Position numbers and translations under genes: made by a program. 64,000 nt of DNA from Chloranthus sessilifolius (lineage: Eukaryota; Streptophyta; Magnoliopsida; Chloranthales; Chloranthaceae): contig CM037588.1 of the NCBI GenBank assembly GCA_021018995.1, positions 94,276,765-94,340,764 on the forward strand, written 5' to 3'. Below are positions 1-11,260 of this stretch, piece after piece. The number at the start of each line of letters is the position of its first letter. The stretch's first letter is position 1. The notes below the pieces were generated by a model. It saw only the letters and a list, made by a program, of their open reading frames with translations, was not told the DNA's origin and ran no database searches.

Positions 1-966
1 TCCAAATGGGCAAGTGAATGTGGTTTTTTCTTGGTCCTGGGGGTAGATAGGGATCTGATTGTACCCTGAATATCCATCAAGAAAATAGTAATAGGGCTTG
101 CCTGCCAACTTGTCTAAGATCTGATCTATGAAGGGCAATGGGAAGTGATCCTTGCTTGTTTTTTCATTAAGCTTTCGATAATCTATGCATACCCTCCAAC
201 CAGTGGTCTGTCTGGTTGGAATCAGCTCACCTGAGTCGGCGTTCATTACTGTGATCCCGGATTTCTTGGGTACTACCTAGGTAGGTGCCACCCATTGAGA
301 ATCCGAGATAGGGTAGATTATCCCAGCATCGAGGAGTTTGACTACCTCCTTCATCACCACTTCCTGCATGTGTGGGTTGAGTTTCCTTTGCATCTCTCTA
401 GAAGGTTTAGAGCCTTCCTCAAGATAGATTTTATGTATGCACACAGCAAGATTGATCCCCCCTAAGTCTGTAATGGTCCATCCTATTGCCCTCTTATACC
501 TTTTTAGCACACAAAGTAGTTCTTTTTCCTGCTCAAGGGTGAGGGAAGAAGAAATTATCACTGGCAATTTATTATTGTCTCCTGAAAAGGCATATTTCAA
601 AGATTTTGGGAGCTGTTTTAACTCCACATCTGGGGGACTGATGAGGGAAGGCAATAAGGGTGCCTTAGAGGGTGGTGGAAGAGGCAACAAAGCAGGCCTC
701 CATGGGTGACGCTTTGCTGGCTCTGCTTCAGAGGATACAATTTTCACATGTTCAATCTCAGAGGTGGAGGCTTTCTCTTCCTCTGTTTCCTCCCATACTT
801 CGTCAAAAACATTAGACCACTTATTACCATGCAGCAGCATATCCAAATTTTCTTGCACAATCTCATCTATCACATCGATGGAAAAACAGTCCTCATGGAG
901 ATGGGGTTGATTGGTTGTGTTGTACACATTCAATTTGACCTTCATGTTACCAAAGGATACTTCCAT
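1..966 (-). pseudogene. Retrotransposon pol: protease-RT linker and N-terminal reverse transcriptase
   Basis: From 966 downward one frame gives a 229-residue stretch whose second half is typical of plant gypsy pol just before RT (LKYAFSGDNNKLPVIISSSL, then KRYKRAIGWTITDLGG). It ends with the start of RT (LLDAGIIYPISDSQWVAPT). A TAG at 277-279 replaces what is normally Gln in the APTQVVPKK block. The same frame continues below it with VVPKKSGITV, VCIDYRKLN and FLDGYSGYNQIP, which are RT fingers and palm, to base 1. The YxDD catalytic loop lies outside the window. RT would copy element RNA into cDNA in the virus-like particle. The nonsense codon would abolish a functional polyprotein. Confidence 0.85.
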
Positions 967-981
967 GACTCCTGACCTGCA

Positions 982-1344
982 TTATATACAAGCATTAGCT
1001 CTGGCCAAAAAGGGCCTTCCTAATATTACAGGTATGGCAGTAACACACTTGCTTGGTTCCATGTCCAGAACCAAAAAATCAGCAGGATAAAAGAATTTGT
1101 GAACCCCAACCAAAACATCCTCAATGATCCCCACAGGCTTCCTTTCAGATTTATCAGCTAGTTGTAAGACCACAGGTGTGGGCTTCAACTCTCCTAATCC
1201 TAGCTTCTCATATACTGAATATGGAAGCAAGTTCACACTAGCTCCCAGATCTAACAAAGCCTTTTCAATGGTATGATCCCCAATGATGCAGGGGATAGTG
1301 GGGACTCTAGGGTCTTGGAGTTTGGTTGGGGTGGCTATAAACAA
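982..1344 (-). pseudogene. Retroviral-type aspartic protease domain
   Basis: About 120 residues carry the retropepsin signature: an active-site region ALLDLGASVNLLPYSVYEKL and a downstream AIPVILGRPFLARANA block, the ILGRPFL flap/strand typical of plant gypsy protease. DLGA in place of D(T/S)GA is common in this lineage, so the catalytic Asp is present. It would cleave the Gag-Pol polyprotein. It lies between gag remnants (right) and the RT linker (left). About 15 bases with a stop separate it from the linker frame, so the polyprotein is broken here too. Confidence 0.85.
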
Positions 1345-1524
1345 TATCTGCTTTACCTTTTCTGTTGAAAAGACCTTCTTGGATAAATATATCCTAGACT
1401 ATCTTTTATGGGTGCACAGGTCTTTCAAGCACTTGGCATAAGCTAGAATTTGCTTGATTGCATCAAGTAAAGGCAAGTTGATCTTCACTTGCTTAAAAGT
1501 TTTCATAATTTCCTCTATTTTACC

Positions 1525-3186
1525 TTACCCTTTGTCGAAAGGGGAAGGTGCATGCAATGCCTTGGGAAATGGCAAATGTGGGATTACTCCCTCATTTGTA
1601 ACCTTAGCCAACTGGTCATCTTTCTTTTTAAATTTTTTATTTTCTTGAGAATCCTCATTCTCTTTCTTATTCAAACTGGGTTGTTCCTGGTTGTCTACCA
1701 TTGATGGCTCTTGTTGTGTCCTTTCAAAAACCACTTCTTTTTATTTTTCCAAATCTCTGACAGGCTCGCTGCCCACTTGATTATATATCAGCCGTCCACT
1801 CCTCAATATAGTAACCAATTTAGCTTTCTCATGGGTGGAGGAAACTTCACCCACTACATAATGTCTCCTTGGGTTATCCAGTGGTTGGCTAGGCAGCGCC
1901 CCTTCCTCTCTCTAAGTCAAAGCATTAGACAGCTGACCAAGATGGTCTTCTATCTTTTTAATACTTTGGCTGTGAGAGTACACAATTTGAGTTAAGGGAC
2001 CCAAATTTTGTAGTGAGGCTAGAACTTGTTCCTCGAAAGAAGGTGATCTCACAGCTGGAGGGGGTGTAGGTTGCTACACAGGCTGGCCCACAGGCTGGGT
2101 CATGGGCTGCTGGTAATGAGGCTTTGGAACATAACTTTGGTGGTAGGGTTGAGCATTTTTGTAGGGAATGGGCTGCTGTGGCTGCTGTTGCTAGTTTGGG
2201 TATGCATCTTGTCTCCACCTCAAGTTGGGGTGGTTCCTCCATTGGGACCCAGTAGCAGGCTGTTGCCCATAGGACTGAGTGGCAGCCACATGCTCCATAA
2301 CAAAATCTGGAAACTGGACAACTGATGGGCATTCTTCAATGGGGTGGGTAGGAGATTGGCATATAGCACATGCCTCCTCCACCCTAACATCCATGGGTGA
2401 CTGCATTGCTCCCATGAGCTTATCAAATTTTAGTGTCAGGCTGTCCACTTTCCTCTCTAAATCACTTTGCACATTTACCTCAAACATCTTCCCTCTGGTG
2501 GTATTCTCTTTGACCAATCTAGGAGGATCTAAGTCCCTAGACAAGGTTTCCATCTGCATAGAGTTCTCACTAATGATATCAAACAACTCTTAGGCCTCCT
2601 CAACAATTTTATAGAGGTAGGTGCCACCACAAGAAGCATCTATCATTTCTCTGCTTTTTGAATCAATCCCTTGGTAAAAAATTTGAACCAATTGCCATTC
2701 AGGGATTTGATGGTGGGGGCATTTCTTTAGGAGTTCCTTGAATCTCTCCCAAGCTTGGTGAAAATCCTCAGTTGGATCTTGGGTAAATGAGATTATGCCC
2801 TTCCTCAATTGGCTTGTTTTAGACATGGGGAAGAATTTGGCCAAAAACTAACATTAAAGATCACTCTAGGACTGAATACTGTTGGGGGGGAGCATGGATA
2901 ACCAGGTCCTGACTCTATCCTTCAATGAAAAAGGAAAGAGTCTCATCCTGGTTGCCTCCTCCCCCAAACCTGTGATATTGAAAGTGGTGCACAATCCTAA
3001 GAATTCATCAATGTGCTTATACGGATCCTCTTTGGTCAGGCCATGAAATGAGGGTAGCATCTAGATTATGGAAGACTTTATTTCATAATTTCCTTGAGCA
3101 GCTAGGAACTGAATGCAGAAGGGGGAATTGTAAACCCCTGGTGCATTAAATTCCTTGAGAGTTCTAGGCTGCTGTTGCTCACCCAT
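1525..3186 (-). pseudogene. Retrotransposon gag, broken
   Basis: The reading starts at an ATG at 3184-3186 (MGEQQQPRTLKEFNAPG) and runs leftward through several frames. Recognisable blocks are LLPSFHGL-like with DPYKHIDEFLGLC (about 2866-3060) and FHQAWERFKELLKKCPHH with DASCGGTYLYKI (2590-2844), together the capsid-type Retrotrans_gag region. A zinc knuckle CAICQSPTHPIEEC (CX2CX4HX4C) lies near 2330-2390. A low-complexity, Gln/Pro-rich tail follows to about 1525. A TAG separates the N-terminal piece from MLPSFHGL at about 3061. Gag would form the virus-like particle and bind RNA. Multiple stops mean it is not translated intact. Confidence 0.85.
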
Positions 3187-3603
3187 TTCAAAAAATTCAG
3201 CTGCAACGGATGTGAGTGGAGTTTGTCTAGATCTGAGAAGCCTTTCAACCTCTGAATTTAATGAGACAATCTAAGGTTGGAGAGTTCTTCTCTCAAACAT
3301 ACACCACTCAAGATCTAATGTAGAGCAAATCCTTAAACACAACAAACAGGAACAAAAACAAATGACTACTGAATCTAAAAATTAACAGATCTGAAAATAA
3401 AGGAGAGTAGAGGGATGCAAACTCAAGAACAGCCTCCAGCACAATGCTCCTCTTTCGCAGCAGCTTCAGATATGATGAAATACAGACAGAATACTGGAAA
3501 ATAACAAAACTTACAAACACAGTAAGTAAAAAAATCAAACAAACTACTACAGATCTATGGTCTAAACTAAATTAAACTTAGATCTACCAATTTCAAAAAT
3601 ACC

Positions 3604-3621
3604 TCCCCAACAGTGGCGCCA
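3604..3621 (-). other. Primer-binding site, tRNA-Asp type
   Basis: On the minus strand the sequence is TGGCGCCACTGTTGGGGA, close to the tRNA-Asp PBS used by Athila-type elements (TGGCGCCGTTGCCGGGGA). It sits 6 nt inside the LTR end, which fixes the orientation and LTR boundary. Confidence 0.85.
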
Positions 3622-4744
3622 AAAACTTGTTGGGGAACTGCCTTGCCTTCAAAAAGGGGTTTAAATTCACTCAATTTCAGGCAGATCACACACATAAACC
3701 TGCAAGTATTCAGGACCTGTTGTAGCAAGTTTTAAAAGAGTAAGTAAGGGAATGTCCATAGGGAGGTGAGTTCCAAATATGGTAAATCTCTAAATCTGGA
3801 AGAGATCTGGCACCCTACCTAATACTAGGTTAGTAAAGGAAAGGGGAGAGGTTTTAAGGGGTTGTCACTTAAGCTAAACTACACATGAAATGCAAACTAA
3901 CTGAGATCAAGTTTGGAGATCTAGATCTTGCAAGTAGAAGGGTTTAAAAATAGAAAATGGAGAAGAGCAACTTGGAGATTGGTCAAACTGCAATCAGGTT
4001 GAGCTGGTCATGTTACAGGGGTTCAGAGCACACAAATCCCTTAGCTGGCTACAAGCATAGTTGCAGGGTAGAAGGCTCCACTCTAAACCAAAGGATTTAA
4101 CTGATCTTAAGGCTATGCTCTGCCCACTTCAATGGCCACAAACCATCCTATAGACTTCATTTGATCGAAAGGTTTATGGTAGAAGAATCCAATTGAAACC
4201 AGAGATTGGACTGCTCTTAAGACTATGATCTGTCCACTTTAATGGCCACAGATCATCCTAGGGAATTCCTTCAAACCAAAGGTTTCAACCAGAGCATGAA
4301 AACCACTACAGATGCTGCAATTGTAGGTCACAGACACAAGAAAGTGCAGGGATATCAGATCTAGGGAGATCAGATGGTATCCAAGAGGTCTACCAGTTAA
4401 GTGGGTGAGCTGATCAACAGACTCCTCTACACAAATTTGATCGAGCACCAAATGAAACCAAAGGAACTATAGATCTAATTAAAACAGTAAAAACAACATT
4501 TACATTGCAATGAAACTTGCTCTACAATGAAATGCTCTCAGATCTATAGTCTGTGTAGTAATTAACCCACAATAACACTCTCAACCTTACCCAATTACAG
4601 ATCTAACCTCTCTCCTCACTGCTCCTAGGGAAGTAGCCAACCATAGTTGAGCTAAACGAGGGAAAATGAAATTTTGCTATAAGCTCTGATCTCCAGAATT
4701 TGATCCAAATCTCGATCTCCCCCAATTGCAATTGGGGCTCACAA

Positions 4745-4750
4745 TATATA
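4745..4750 (-). promoter_or_regulatory. Probable TATA box of the element 1 LTR
   Basis: Minus-strand GCTATATATTG lies about 200 bp downstream of the CGATAGG motif array and about 1.1 kb before the PBS, a plausible U3/R position. The call rests on sequence and position only. Confidence 0.5.
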
Positions 4751-4951
4751 GCTTTCTCTCTTATTTTTCCCACCAATATTCCCTTCTAGGAGGTCCTCAG
4801 AGTTTGTTATATATCTGTCAGAGCACGTGGGTTAGTTAGGGTTTCCTAAGGCATCTTTTGGATCATCGTGCCGGCCACCAATGTGCCTCGATTTGCGTAT
4901 AGCAGGTCACCAAATTGTAGCGTGTGAACAACCTATTTTCTGAGATCTCTT

Positions 4952-5499
4952 CGATAGGTTGAGGAAGCCTCCGACAGGTTCCAATGGAGCTTTTTGGTCC
5001 TTTCGCTAGGTTCTCAGATCTCTTCGATAGGTTTCGATAGGATGAGCCTTCTCTTAAAGCTTCAGCATTCTCAGCCCTTTGCTTAGAACATTCGACAGGT
5101 TGGGGAAGCTTTTCAACAGGTTGGAGGACCATTTCGATAGGTTCAGCTCTGCATGCGATCATTCCAATAGGATTGCTCTCACTCCTATCGAAAGGCTTAA
5201 GCACCCTTCGGTAGGTTATGTTCCAGTGTCTCCATCTCGAAAGGTCCAGGCCACCATTCGACAGGTTCAGGAAACCATTCGATAGGTTCCCCTTACATCT
5301 TAGGCAGACTTTCGATAGGATGGTTTCTTCCTTTCTTTCAGCTGCTCGATAGGTTCTTGGATCCTATCGAACTCCTCAATCCACACGAATCCATCCTTTC
5401 TCAGCCTTCAGATCCTATCGAAACCTTTCCAACTGCACGAATTCCTCCATTTTTTGCTCTCAGCTCCTATCAAAGTCTTCAGATAACCTCTCGATAGGA
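4952..5499. repeat. Array of CGATAGG motifs phased at about 21 bp
   Basis: At least 14 copies of CGATAGG or one-base variants (CGACAGG, CAACAGG, CGCTAGG, CGAAAGG), mostly followed by TT, with a few in inverted orientation (CCTATCG). Plus-strand starts include 4952, 4972, 5004, 5025, 5035, 5093, 5114, 5135, 5238, 5259, 5280 and 5313. Neighbour spacings within clusters are 20, 21, 10, 21, 21, 21 and 21 bp. The bases between motifs are not conserved to the same degree, so this is a phased motif array rather than a simple tandem repeat. Confidence 0.85.
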
Positions 5500-5799
5500 T
5501 GTTTTATGCTTGTTTACACTTCCTTCACCTTGCCCTGCTATAGCCACGAGCTCTAAGGGCCCAATGGTGTGCAGCCCCCTTATCTGCCATTGCTAGGTCT
5601 GCACTGTGCTGAGAGATGGACTTCTTTGTGTAGCATTTTTGAGTTATTTTTTATACTATTCCTATCTTTTATTGCTATCTACAAAATAGACTCAACAGGT
5701 GTTTATTAGTGTGCTCATAGGTCCATCCAAGGTCAGGTTAAGGGGTCAAAACTGGCATTTTTCACTACTTAACACTTGCCCCATCACATAACCTCACAC

Positions 5800-6310
5800 C
5801 GACCGGAGAGAGGGAAAGATGCTAATGCCTCATCACATCCCCTCATGTCTCGTCATGATGCTAAAGCCCTGCAACACCCCCAAGGCTAAAGGCATGTCAC
5901 GTCGCAACCCGCCACGACATGCAATAAGAAGGGGAGGCTTAACCAATGTCCCATCGCAAAGAACCGAACCTCACTCCAAACGTCTTACCCCGATAATAAC
6001 ACATTGCATCGCGATGACTCCTGAATGCCCTATCACGCGATGGTCACCAGACTCCACCGCAAAAGAAGCATACACTCATTGACAGAAGAAAGGAATTTCT
6101 CCAACGTCCCATCACACCCCTCAACTATCAAGTCCCATCGCAAACGTCTCATTAGGCGATCCGAACATCCCATCACACTGGAAACCATCAGGCCCTGCTA
6201 CAGTAGAACTAAAGGAGGAGAGGAAACTCTCTGATGTCCCATTACAACACAACAATGGGGGCAACAGCAGGCTAGCCCCATCACGAGCAATACAAGGGCC
6301 TTCCACCCAA
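5800..6310. repeat. GTCCCATCGC motif cluster
   Basis: Short repeats of CCCATCAC/CCCATCGC recur about every 30-60 bp. The reverse complement (GCGATGGGAC) is found in the equivalent regions of D1 (37080-37760) and D2 (59460-60170). Because the motif recurs in all three copies, it is a family-D feature rather than a chance composition effect. Its function is unknown. Confidence 0.6.
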
Positions 6311-7349
6311 ATCAGGTAAGTATCCCCCCCTCTTTATATACTCGACATTCCTTATAAAATATAAGTAGCTAATATTAAGTTAAAAGTTTTCAAAACTCAT
6401 CTTTTTCGACTCGTAAATTACAATAGTCCTCCCATAAGAGATAATCATCAGTATTCGTGGGGAAGGTTAGACAGTATATTCGACATACCAAGTCTCGTCT
6501 TGACAACCACATAAATGGTGGGGTCCACAAATCCCGTTCTAGTGGATCTGCTCAGCGACGTCTCAGAAGCCACGTTTTTGGCCATTTTACCACCAAATTG
6601 ATCTTAAGTTAAAAATCCCAAACTTAAAAAAAAATGATAAAAAAACCCTATCTATCGAACTTCACTTCTCACCACTCCAATCCGTTCTTTCTCCTGGGAA
6701 ACTAAACACCGAGCATACTCAACTTGCGAAAGCCTTCGCCATCAAATTGCATCTTATTATTTGGTCACTTGACCTTGTCTTGAGACATTTGTATGATGTC
6801 CCCGCTACCACGTTCGCACCATTTTCCTCCCATTTGACTGCCACTTGCAGTAGGTCATGACACGCGACAGGATACCACTTTCACCCATGGATCAGGATAT
6901 GACCACTTTCCCCTTTGTCTAACTGCCACTTACAGCAGGTCACGACATGCGACGGGATGCCACTTGCTCCTGCGGATTAGGATATGACCACTTCCCCTTT
7001 GTCTGACTTCCACTTGTAGCAGGTTGTAACATGCAATAGGATGCCACTTGCACCCGTAGATGAGGATATACCTCTCGATTGCCTCAATTTCCCCCATTTG
7101 ACTGCCACTTATAGTAGGTCACGATATGCGATGGGATGCCACTTTGACTCGCGGATGAGGATACACCTCTCGATAGCTACCACTGGGCCCTTGAATGCTC
7201 CCCTTTAGCCTACACTAATAGATAAGAAAGCCAAGCACTTCATGTTAGTACCCCAGTCCACACTTGTGATTTCCTAGAGAAACGGGAAGGCACCTCAGAA
7301 GAGGGGTGTCTACTTCTTTGACGCATTCTTATTCCACAAGAATGCATCG

Positions 7350-7361
7350 AAGAGGGGCTTA
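7350..7361 (+). other. Polypurine tract of D-1
   Basis: GAAGAGGGGCTTA sits immediately before the LTR start TGTAGACACCCC. The same AAGAGGGGC tract precedes the LTRs of D1 and D2 on the opposite strand. It would prime plus-strand DNA synthesis. Confidence 0.7.
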
Positions 7362-9057
7362 TGTAGACACCCCAATTTTGCCCTCTCGGAGTATATAAAC
7401 CTGTTCGATCAACCTTTGACCTTGCCCATGATCTCCGGAGAAGGACTGACCTTCTTTGAAAACCTTAAAACCTAAATACGAGGACCATATGATGAAGCAA
7501 TAGTGTATGGCCGAGTCCCGGGTTCAAACAATAGCCTTGTGACTCAAACCCGATCCAGTCCAAGGAAGATCTCAAATTTCACGCGCTCACATAGGCGCAT
7601 AATTCAATTACACGGATAGGTGTATGCGTGCAATTGGTCCCAAGTTCTGCTCTTCCCATGGATTGCCTTAGGACATGATTCCGCGTCTTGGATAGGCTAC
7701 GTAATCAGATTGCACGCCCCATTACTGGCGCACAATTGGTCCAACTTGGACCAGTCCTTCGTCTTTCTTAGACCGCTTGAAGACTTGATTACCCATCCTC
7801 ACCAGTGCGCGGAATCGATTACACGCTCCACCACAAGCACGCAATTGGTCCCTAGTTGGACCTGCTCTCTAATTCCCATGACTACCTGAACTCCCCAATG
7901 AAGTGCACATAACCAGGCGCTTAATTGAATTACACGTGCTACACAAGGTGTGCAATTAGTTCCAAGTGAGTTGAATCTAGGACACCCGGCTGAGCCAGTC
8001 AGCCGGCCACTCACTAAGTCCGTGACCGACTCAAAGTGTTAAGCACCCCGGACATGTCGCGTAATCAAATTAAATGCTCTATATAGAGTGCATAATTGGG
8101 ACCGACCTGCCAATTGCGCACTTCCCACAGGGCGGGTAATTGCCTCGATACCTATAATAGACCCCCCTACCTCGTCCAACACACAATAATTTTAGAGATC
8201 ACTTCTCTTTAAAGCTCTGACCTTTCCTAGGGAGCTCAAGTTCCTCCTCTGTGGAGCTTAGCTTTAGGTAGTCTCTTTTAGTTTTTCAATTTATAGTTCT
8301 AATTCTTAGTTCTAAATTCTAGTTCTTAGTTCTAGTTCCTAAGTTCTAGTTCTTAATTTTCTTTCTAGTTCTTAATGCTAGTCTGAATTCTTCGTTCTAG
8401 TTCTAAATACTTAATTCTCGATCTCGATTTTTTATTCCTAATTCTCAATTCTAAGTTCAAATTCAATTTTTAATCTTTAATATTTACAAAATAATCCTTA
8501 GCCACCTGATTTGCCCAAGGGAGCTTACGGAGGGTACCCAGGAACGGGGCCGATCCTCAGCATAACAGGCCACAACCCCTTTTTTAAATTATACTCCTAG
8601 TAGGATTAGGAGACTAGATTAATTAGATGCCCGATAGGATTTGGAGACTAGATCAATTAGACTCCGACTAGGATCAGGAGACTAGGTCAATTAGACTTCC
8701 AGCAGGATTAGAAGATTAGGTTCATTAGAATCCTAGAAAAAGTTAGAAGGCCAACCTAGTTAGATTAGAGGCAATCCAAAGCTGTTGAAGTTGGCCGACC
8801 GACATTCAGTAAAGGAGTTCAACCTGTAAGCCCCCGCTCTTCTTAAGGCGTGATCAGTGACGTGTTGCAACGTCAATAAATATCTGCAACTGGCGATCAC
8901 ATCAAGCCTAGGATTTCTCCTCTAAAATTTACCTTTTTAATTTTAGCATTTAATATTTCATAGTTCATTACTCCATCACCTTTGCCAGAGTCCACTTGGA
9001 CCGAATTTGGCCATTTATTCTGGGGACCAAAGGAACCAGAAAAAGCACGTACCAATA
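7362..9057 (+). repeat. 3' LTR of D-1 (family D, about 1.7 kb)
   Basis: It begins TGTAGACACCCCAATTTTGC and ends near AAAGCACGTACCAATA. Both ends match, in reverse, the D1 and D2 LTRs (ends GTGCACACCAACA). It contains inverted half-sites around GCGC and AATT (7585-8130), a TATA-like CCTATAATAG at 8151, a TTCTAGTTC-rich stretch (8280-8470), the family block AAGGGAGCTTACGGAGGGTA (8516-8540) and GACTAGATCAATTAG repeats (8590-8770). It is shorter than the D1 and D2 LTRs because it lacks most of the hairpin array and the AT-rich repeat. It interrupts the gag of element A at 9058. No gene is visible in it. Confidence 0.8.
7585..8130. promoter_or_regulatory. Inverted half-site array upstream of the LTR TATA box
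   Basis: Repeated half-sites of the form GCGC(A/G)TAATT and the reverse AATTACACGC occur in inverted pairs, for example near 7590-7645, 7695-7740, 7800-7850 and 7915-7955. The array ends about 20 bp before CCTATAATAG (8151-8160). The same arrangement recurs in the other family-D LTRs and before the internal antisense promoters. Confidence 0.6.
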
Positions 9058-9538
9058 GACATTTACACAGAAGTTCCTTAAGGCGCTCCCAACACTCGTG
9101 GAAGGACTCATTCGGATTCTGACCAAACGAAGTTATGACCTTTCGGATATGATTCATCTTGCCGATCGGGAAGTACTTAGTGAGAAAGTTTGCTTGTAAC
9201 TCTTCCCAACTGGTAATTGAATCACGAGGTAAAGAGTTCAACCACCTCTTTGCCTTATCCTTCAGGTAGAATGGGAAGAGCCTCAAACGAGCGACCTCTT
9301 CCGGCAACGTGTTTATTTTAAAAATTGTGAAAACTTCTAGAAAATCCGTGAGACGATCATAGGGATCTTTGTTACTAAGCTCCTGATAACTTGGAAGCAT
9401 TTGAATGAAGTTGGGCTTAATCTCGAAGGTCCCATTTTCGGCGGCTGCAAGTAGACGAATACACGAGGGAGATGCTAGAGTAGACGGTGTTTAGTACTCC
9501 CTCAATGTTTTATCCACTTGATGCTCCTCTCCAGCCAT
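9058..9538 (-). pseudogene. Element A gag, N-terminal part, truncated
   Basis: An ATG at 9536-9538 opens a frame (MAGEEHQVDKTLREY) that hits a TAA near 9490. Beyond it the same frame continues with the Retrotrans_gag region: FEIKPNFIQMLPSYQ, DPYDRLTDFLEVF, RLRLFPFYLKDKAKRWLNSL, SWEELQANFLTKYFPIGKM and FHECWERLKELLCKC. Homology ends at about 9058, where family-D LTR sequence starts. An open frame carries on into the LTR to 8897, but those last residues are LTR-encoded and not gag. Element B has the same protein without the DPYDRL changes. It is truncated and carries a stop, so it is non-functional. Confidence 0.85.
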
Positions 9539-9906
9539 ATTGAATCGAACCGGTGGCAGGGCAAGGGGGCCAAAACTTAAAAAAATTATGACTTTTTGAG
9601 AAGAACATGGGCTAGTGCGGATACGCTAGCAAGTTCTCTCAAGCTCAAGGTCTAGTTGCTCTAGAGAAGGATATTGCGACCTCAACCTTGGCATAAACAA
9701 AAAATAAATATAAAAATAAAATACTAAACCTAATTAATGGAAATAAAAAATAAGTACCTTTGCCTCTCGCAGCATCCCGTGATAAGGTTTGATAGATATG
9801 AGCCTTCGATCTCCCTAGCCTATAAAACAAAAACAAAGAAAACTAAGTTTAGTATATAATACAAGGATACACTAATGAGACAGAAAATAAACTAAATAAA
9901 ACCAAA

Positions 9907-9925
9907 GTCCTCGACAATGGCGCCA
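9907..9925 (-). other. Primer-binding site of element A, tRNA-Asp type
   Basis: Minus-strand TGGCGCCATTGTCGAGGAC, 6 nt inside the LTR end at 9932. It matches the Asp-type PBS at TGGCGCC and most of the rest. Confidence 0.8.
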
Positions 9926-10750
9926 AATACTTGATCATTTTATATTTAAACCTTGCAAGTGCACATGTTCGAAGTACTAGGGCGAGTACAAGGGTGCCGA
10001 ACCATAGGGACTTGTCGTTTACCTAATCTAACATCTATCCTATTATAGTAAAAATTGTATAAAGTTAAGTTTCCTAAATTAAAAATAAAATAAAAAGAAA
10101 ACCTACAATAGTTTGGGATTAAGATATGAGAAGACAGCCTGGGATCTCTCTCGGATCTCAGACTCGTGAATAATAATTTCCTATTTTGAATCCCAGGTAC
10201 CCCACTCTAGGCTTCAAGCTCTGTCGCTTTGAATAAGAATTAGATCCTATTCATAGTTACAGACCAGTCCTTGGATATGATCTGTCTAACCATTAGCGAT
10301 CTAAACATCAAAGTATCATTGCATGTAATCAACTAAAACTACCCTACAAGGCCTAGTCTGTCTGTGAATATCCTATCTAATCTAACCCCAATCCCTACAA
10401 GGCCACTAAGATTAAACTAAACAAAATTAAACCTTTACTGTCGGTCATTCTCGATCATTCTTGGAACCTCAAACATGGAATCGTACCATAAATGGAATTC
10501 AAAACAGAAAAAGAAATAGAATTTTATTAAATACTTATATGAAATTTACAAGAGATCCAAGCCTGGAAACTTTTAGCCTCGTATCGGTCGAACGACCTTC
10601 TTCATTGCTGAATCGATCTTCTCTCGATGATTACAATCAATCTCAATATTTTCTAGAACTGAAACTAACCTAAACCTACGAACTCTCACACCAAAACTCT
10701 CTAGAAAAGCTTTGTCGTAAGGGATACCTAAACCTAACCGTAGGGTCCTT

Positions 10751-10758
10751 ATTTATAG
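10751..10758 (-). promoter_or_regulatory. Probable TATA box of LTR A
   Basis: Minus-strand CTATAAATAAGG, conserved at the matching place in LTR B (13234-13241) and followed in both by GGTCCCTA-like sequence. Confidence 0.6.
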
Positions 10759-10889
10759 ATGTATAAGGCCTCAGAACAATTACACATGGCAAGTTGCTCT
10801 AGAAACCCCAAGAAATCAGGCTTACAAAGAAGAATATAGAGGAGATCTCAGAATCTAGACGCAACACAACTGGAGAAGCTTAAAAACTC

Positions 10890-11260
10890 TATCTCGACCA
10901 GTCAACCTTTAGATCTGCTTCAGGTCGCACCTGTATGCTAAAAGCCTTGATTCTCGTCTAGTCGTGCTGATCTTGACCGGCCAGGCTTCTTTCTCTTCCC
11001 TTTTGCTTCAGATTCAACCGGTTGAGATTATATATATATATATATATATATAATCTCGTTCTGTTTTGATCCATTTCGACCGGTCGAATTGAACTCGACT
11101 GGTCCATTTAGTGTTTTCTAAAGCTCTTTCAAACTCGACAAGTCAAAATAACCATTTCGACCAATCCAATCTGCTTTGGTTCTCCTTCTTCTTTTCTTTC
11201 TTTGGAAAATTTATGCTGAATGATCTCGACTGGTTGAGATTTCCATCTCGATCGGTCGAA
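10890..11260. repeat. Paired CGACCGGTCG palindromes, LTR A
   Basis: Variants of CTCGACCGGTCGAG occur in pairs. Core starts are 11079/11098 (19 bp), 11138/11160 (22 bp) and 11229/11251 (22 bp), plus a weaker pair near 10956/10976. They lie upstream of the LTR TATA box on the element strand, as in LTR B. Confidence 0.8.
11024..11057. repeat. TA microsatellite inside a perfect inverted repeat
   Basis: A run of TA dinucleotides flanked by GAGATTATA on the left and TATAATCTC on the right. The whole tract is self-complementary and could extrude as a cruciform. Confidence 0.8.

Larger units (their letters stand above)
1..5697 (-). mobile_element. Element 1: Athila-like Ty3/gypsy retrotransposon, 5' part
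   Basis: Read on the minus strand the order is 5' LTR (3628-5697), PBS (3604-3621), gag, aspartic protease, then RT running off the left edge of the window. The tRNA-Asp-type PBS, the gag sequence and the DLGA protease motif fit the Athila/Tat side of Ty3/gypsy; Athila-like is my best lineage guess. Several nonsense codons and frame changes make it defective. On its right it abuts family-D internal sequence at 5698, so it appears to have inserted in that older element. Its 3' half and 3' LTR must lie left of the window. Confidence 0.85.
3628..5697 (-). repeat. 5' LTR of element 1 (2070 bp)
   Basis: On the plus strand the LTR begins TGTTGGGGAACTGCC next to the PBS and ends CTCAACA, giving the short terminal inverted repeat TGTTG/CAACA. 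No second copy is in the window, so the outer end rests on the terminal repeat and the switch to family-D sequence at 5698. It contains a TATA box on the minus strand (4745-4750) and, upstream of it, an array of CGATAGG motifs (4952-5499). No gene is visible in it. Confidence 0.8.
5698..7361 (+). mobile_element. Family-D element (D-1): 3' internal non-coding remnant
   Basis: No protein-coding gene is seen here. The sequence is the reverse complement of the region just inside the 3' LTR of D1 (about 35829-37770), sharing the stretch with GTCCCATCACTTAACCTC-like text, the Gly/Thr-poor spacer around 6410-6600 (matching 36720-36960), and the block ending GTGTCTACTTCTTTGACGC just before the PPT. 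It therefore represents the 3' untranslated part of a plus-strand Tat/Ogre-like element whose coding part was displaced left by element 1. It holds many copies of the ATGGGAC motif in reverse orientation (GTCCCAT, 5800-6300) and of a GATGCCACTTGC/CATGCGACGGG repeat (6840-7150). Confidence 0.75.

Noticed and set aside
982..1344. Mutated protease active site (DLGA instead of DTGA)
   Set aside because: DLGA is common in this gypsy lineage, so I do not count it as a lesion. The lesions here are stops and frame breaks.
5800..6310. Open frames with Pro/His/Arg-rich peptides in the GTCCCATCGC cluster
   Set aside because: They follow from the repeated motif and are not conserved in frame in D1 or D2.
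8897..9057. C-terminal 50 residues of the element A gag frame
   Set aside because: The sequence is the reverse complement of the family-D LTR end. It is an accidental open frame across an insertion junction.
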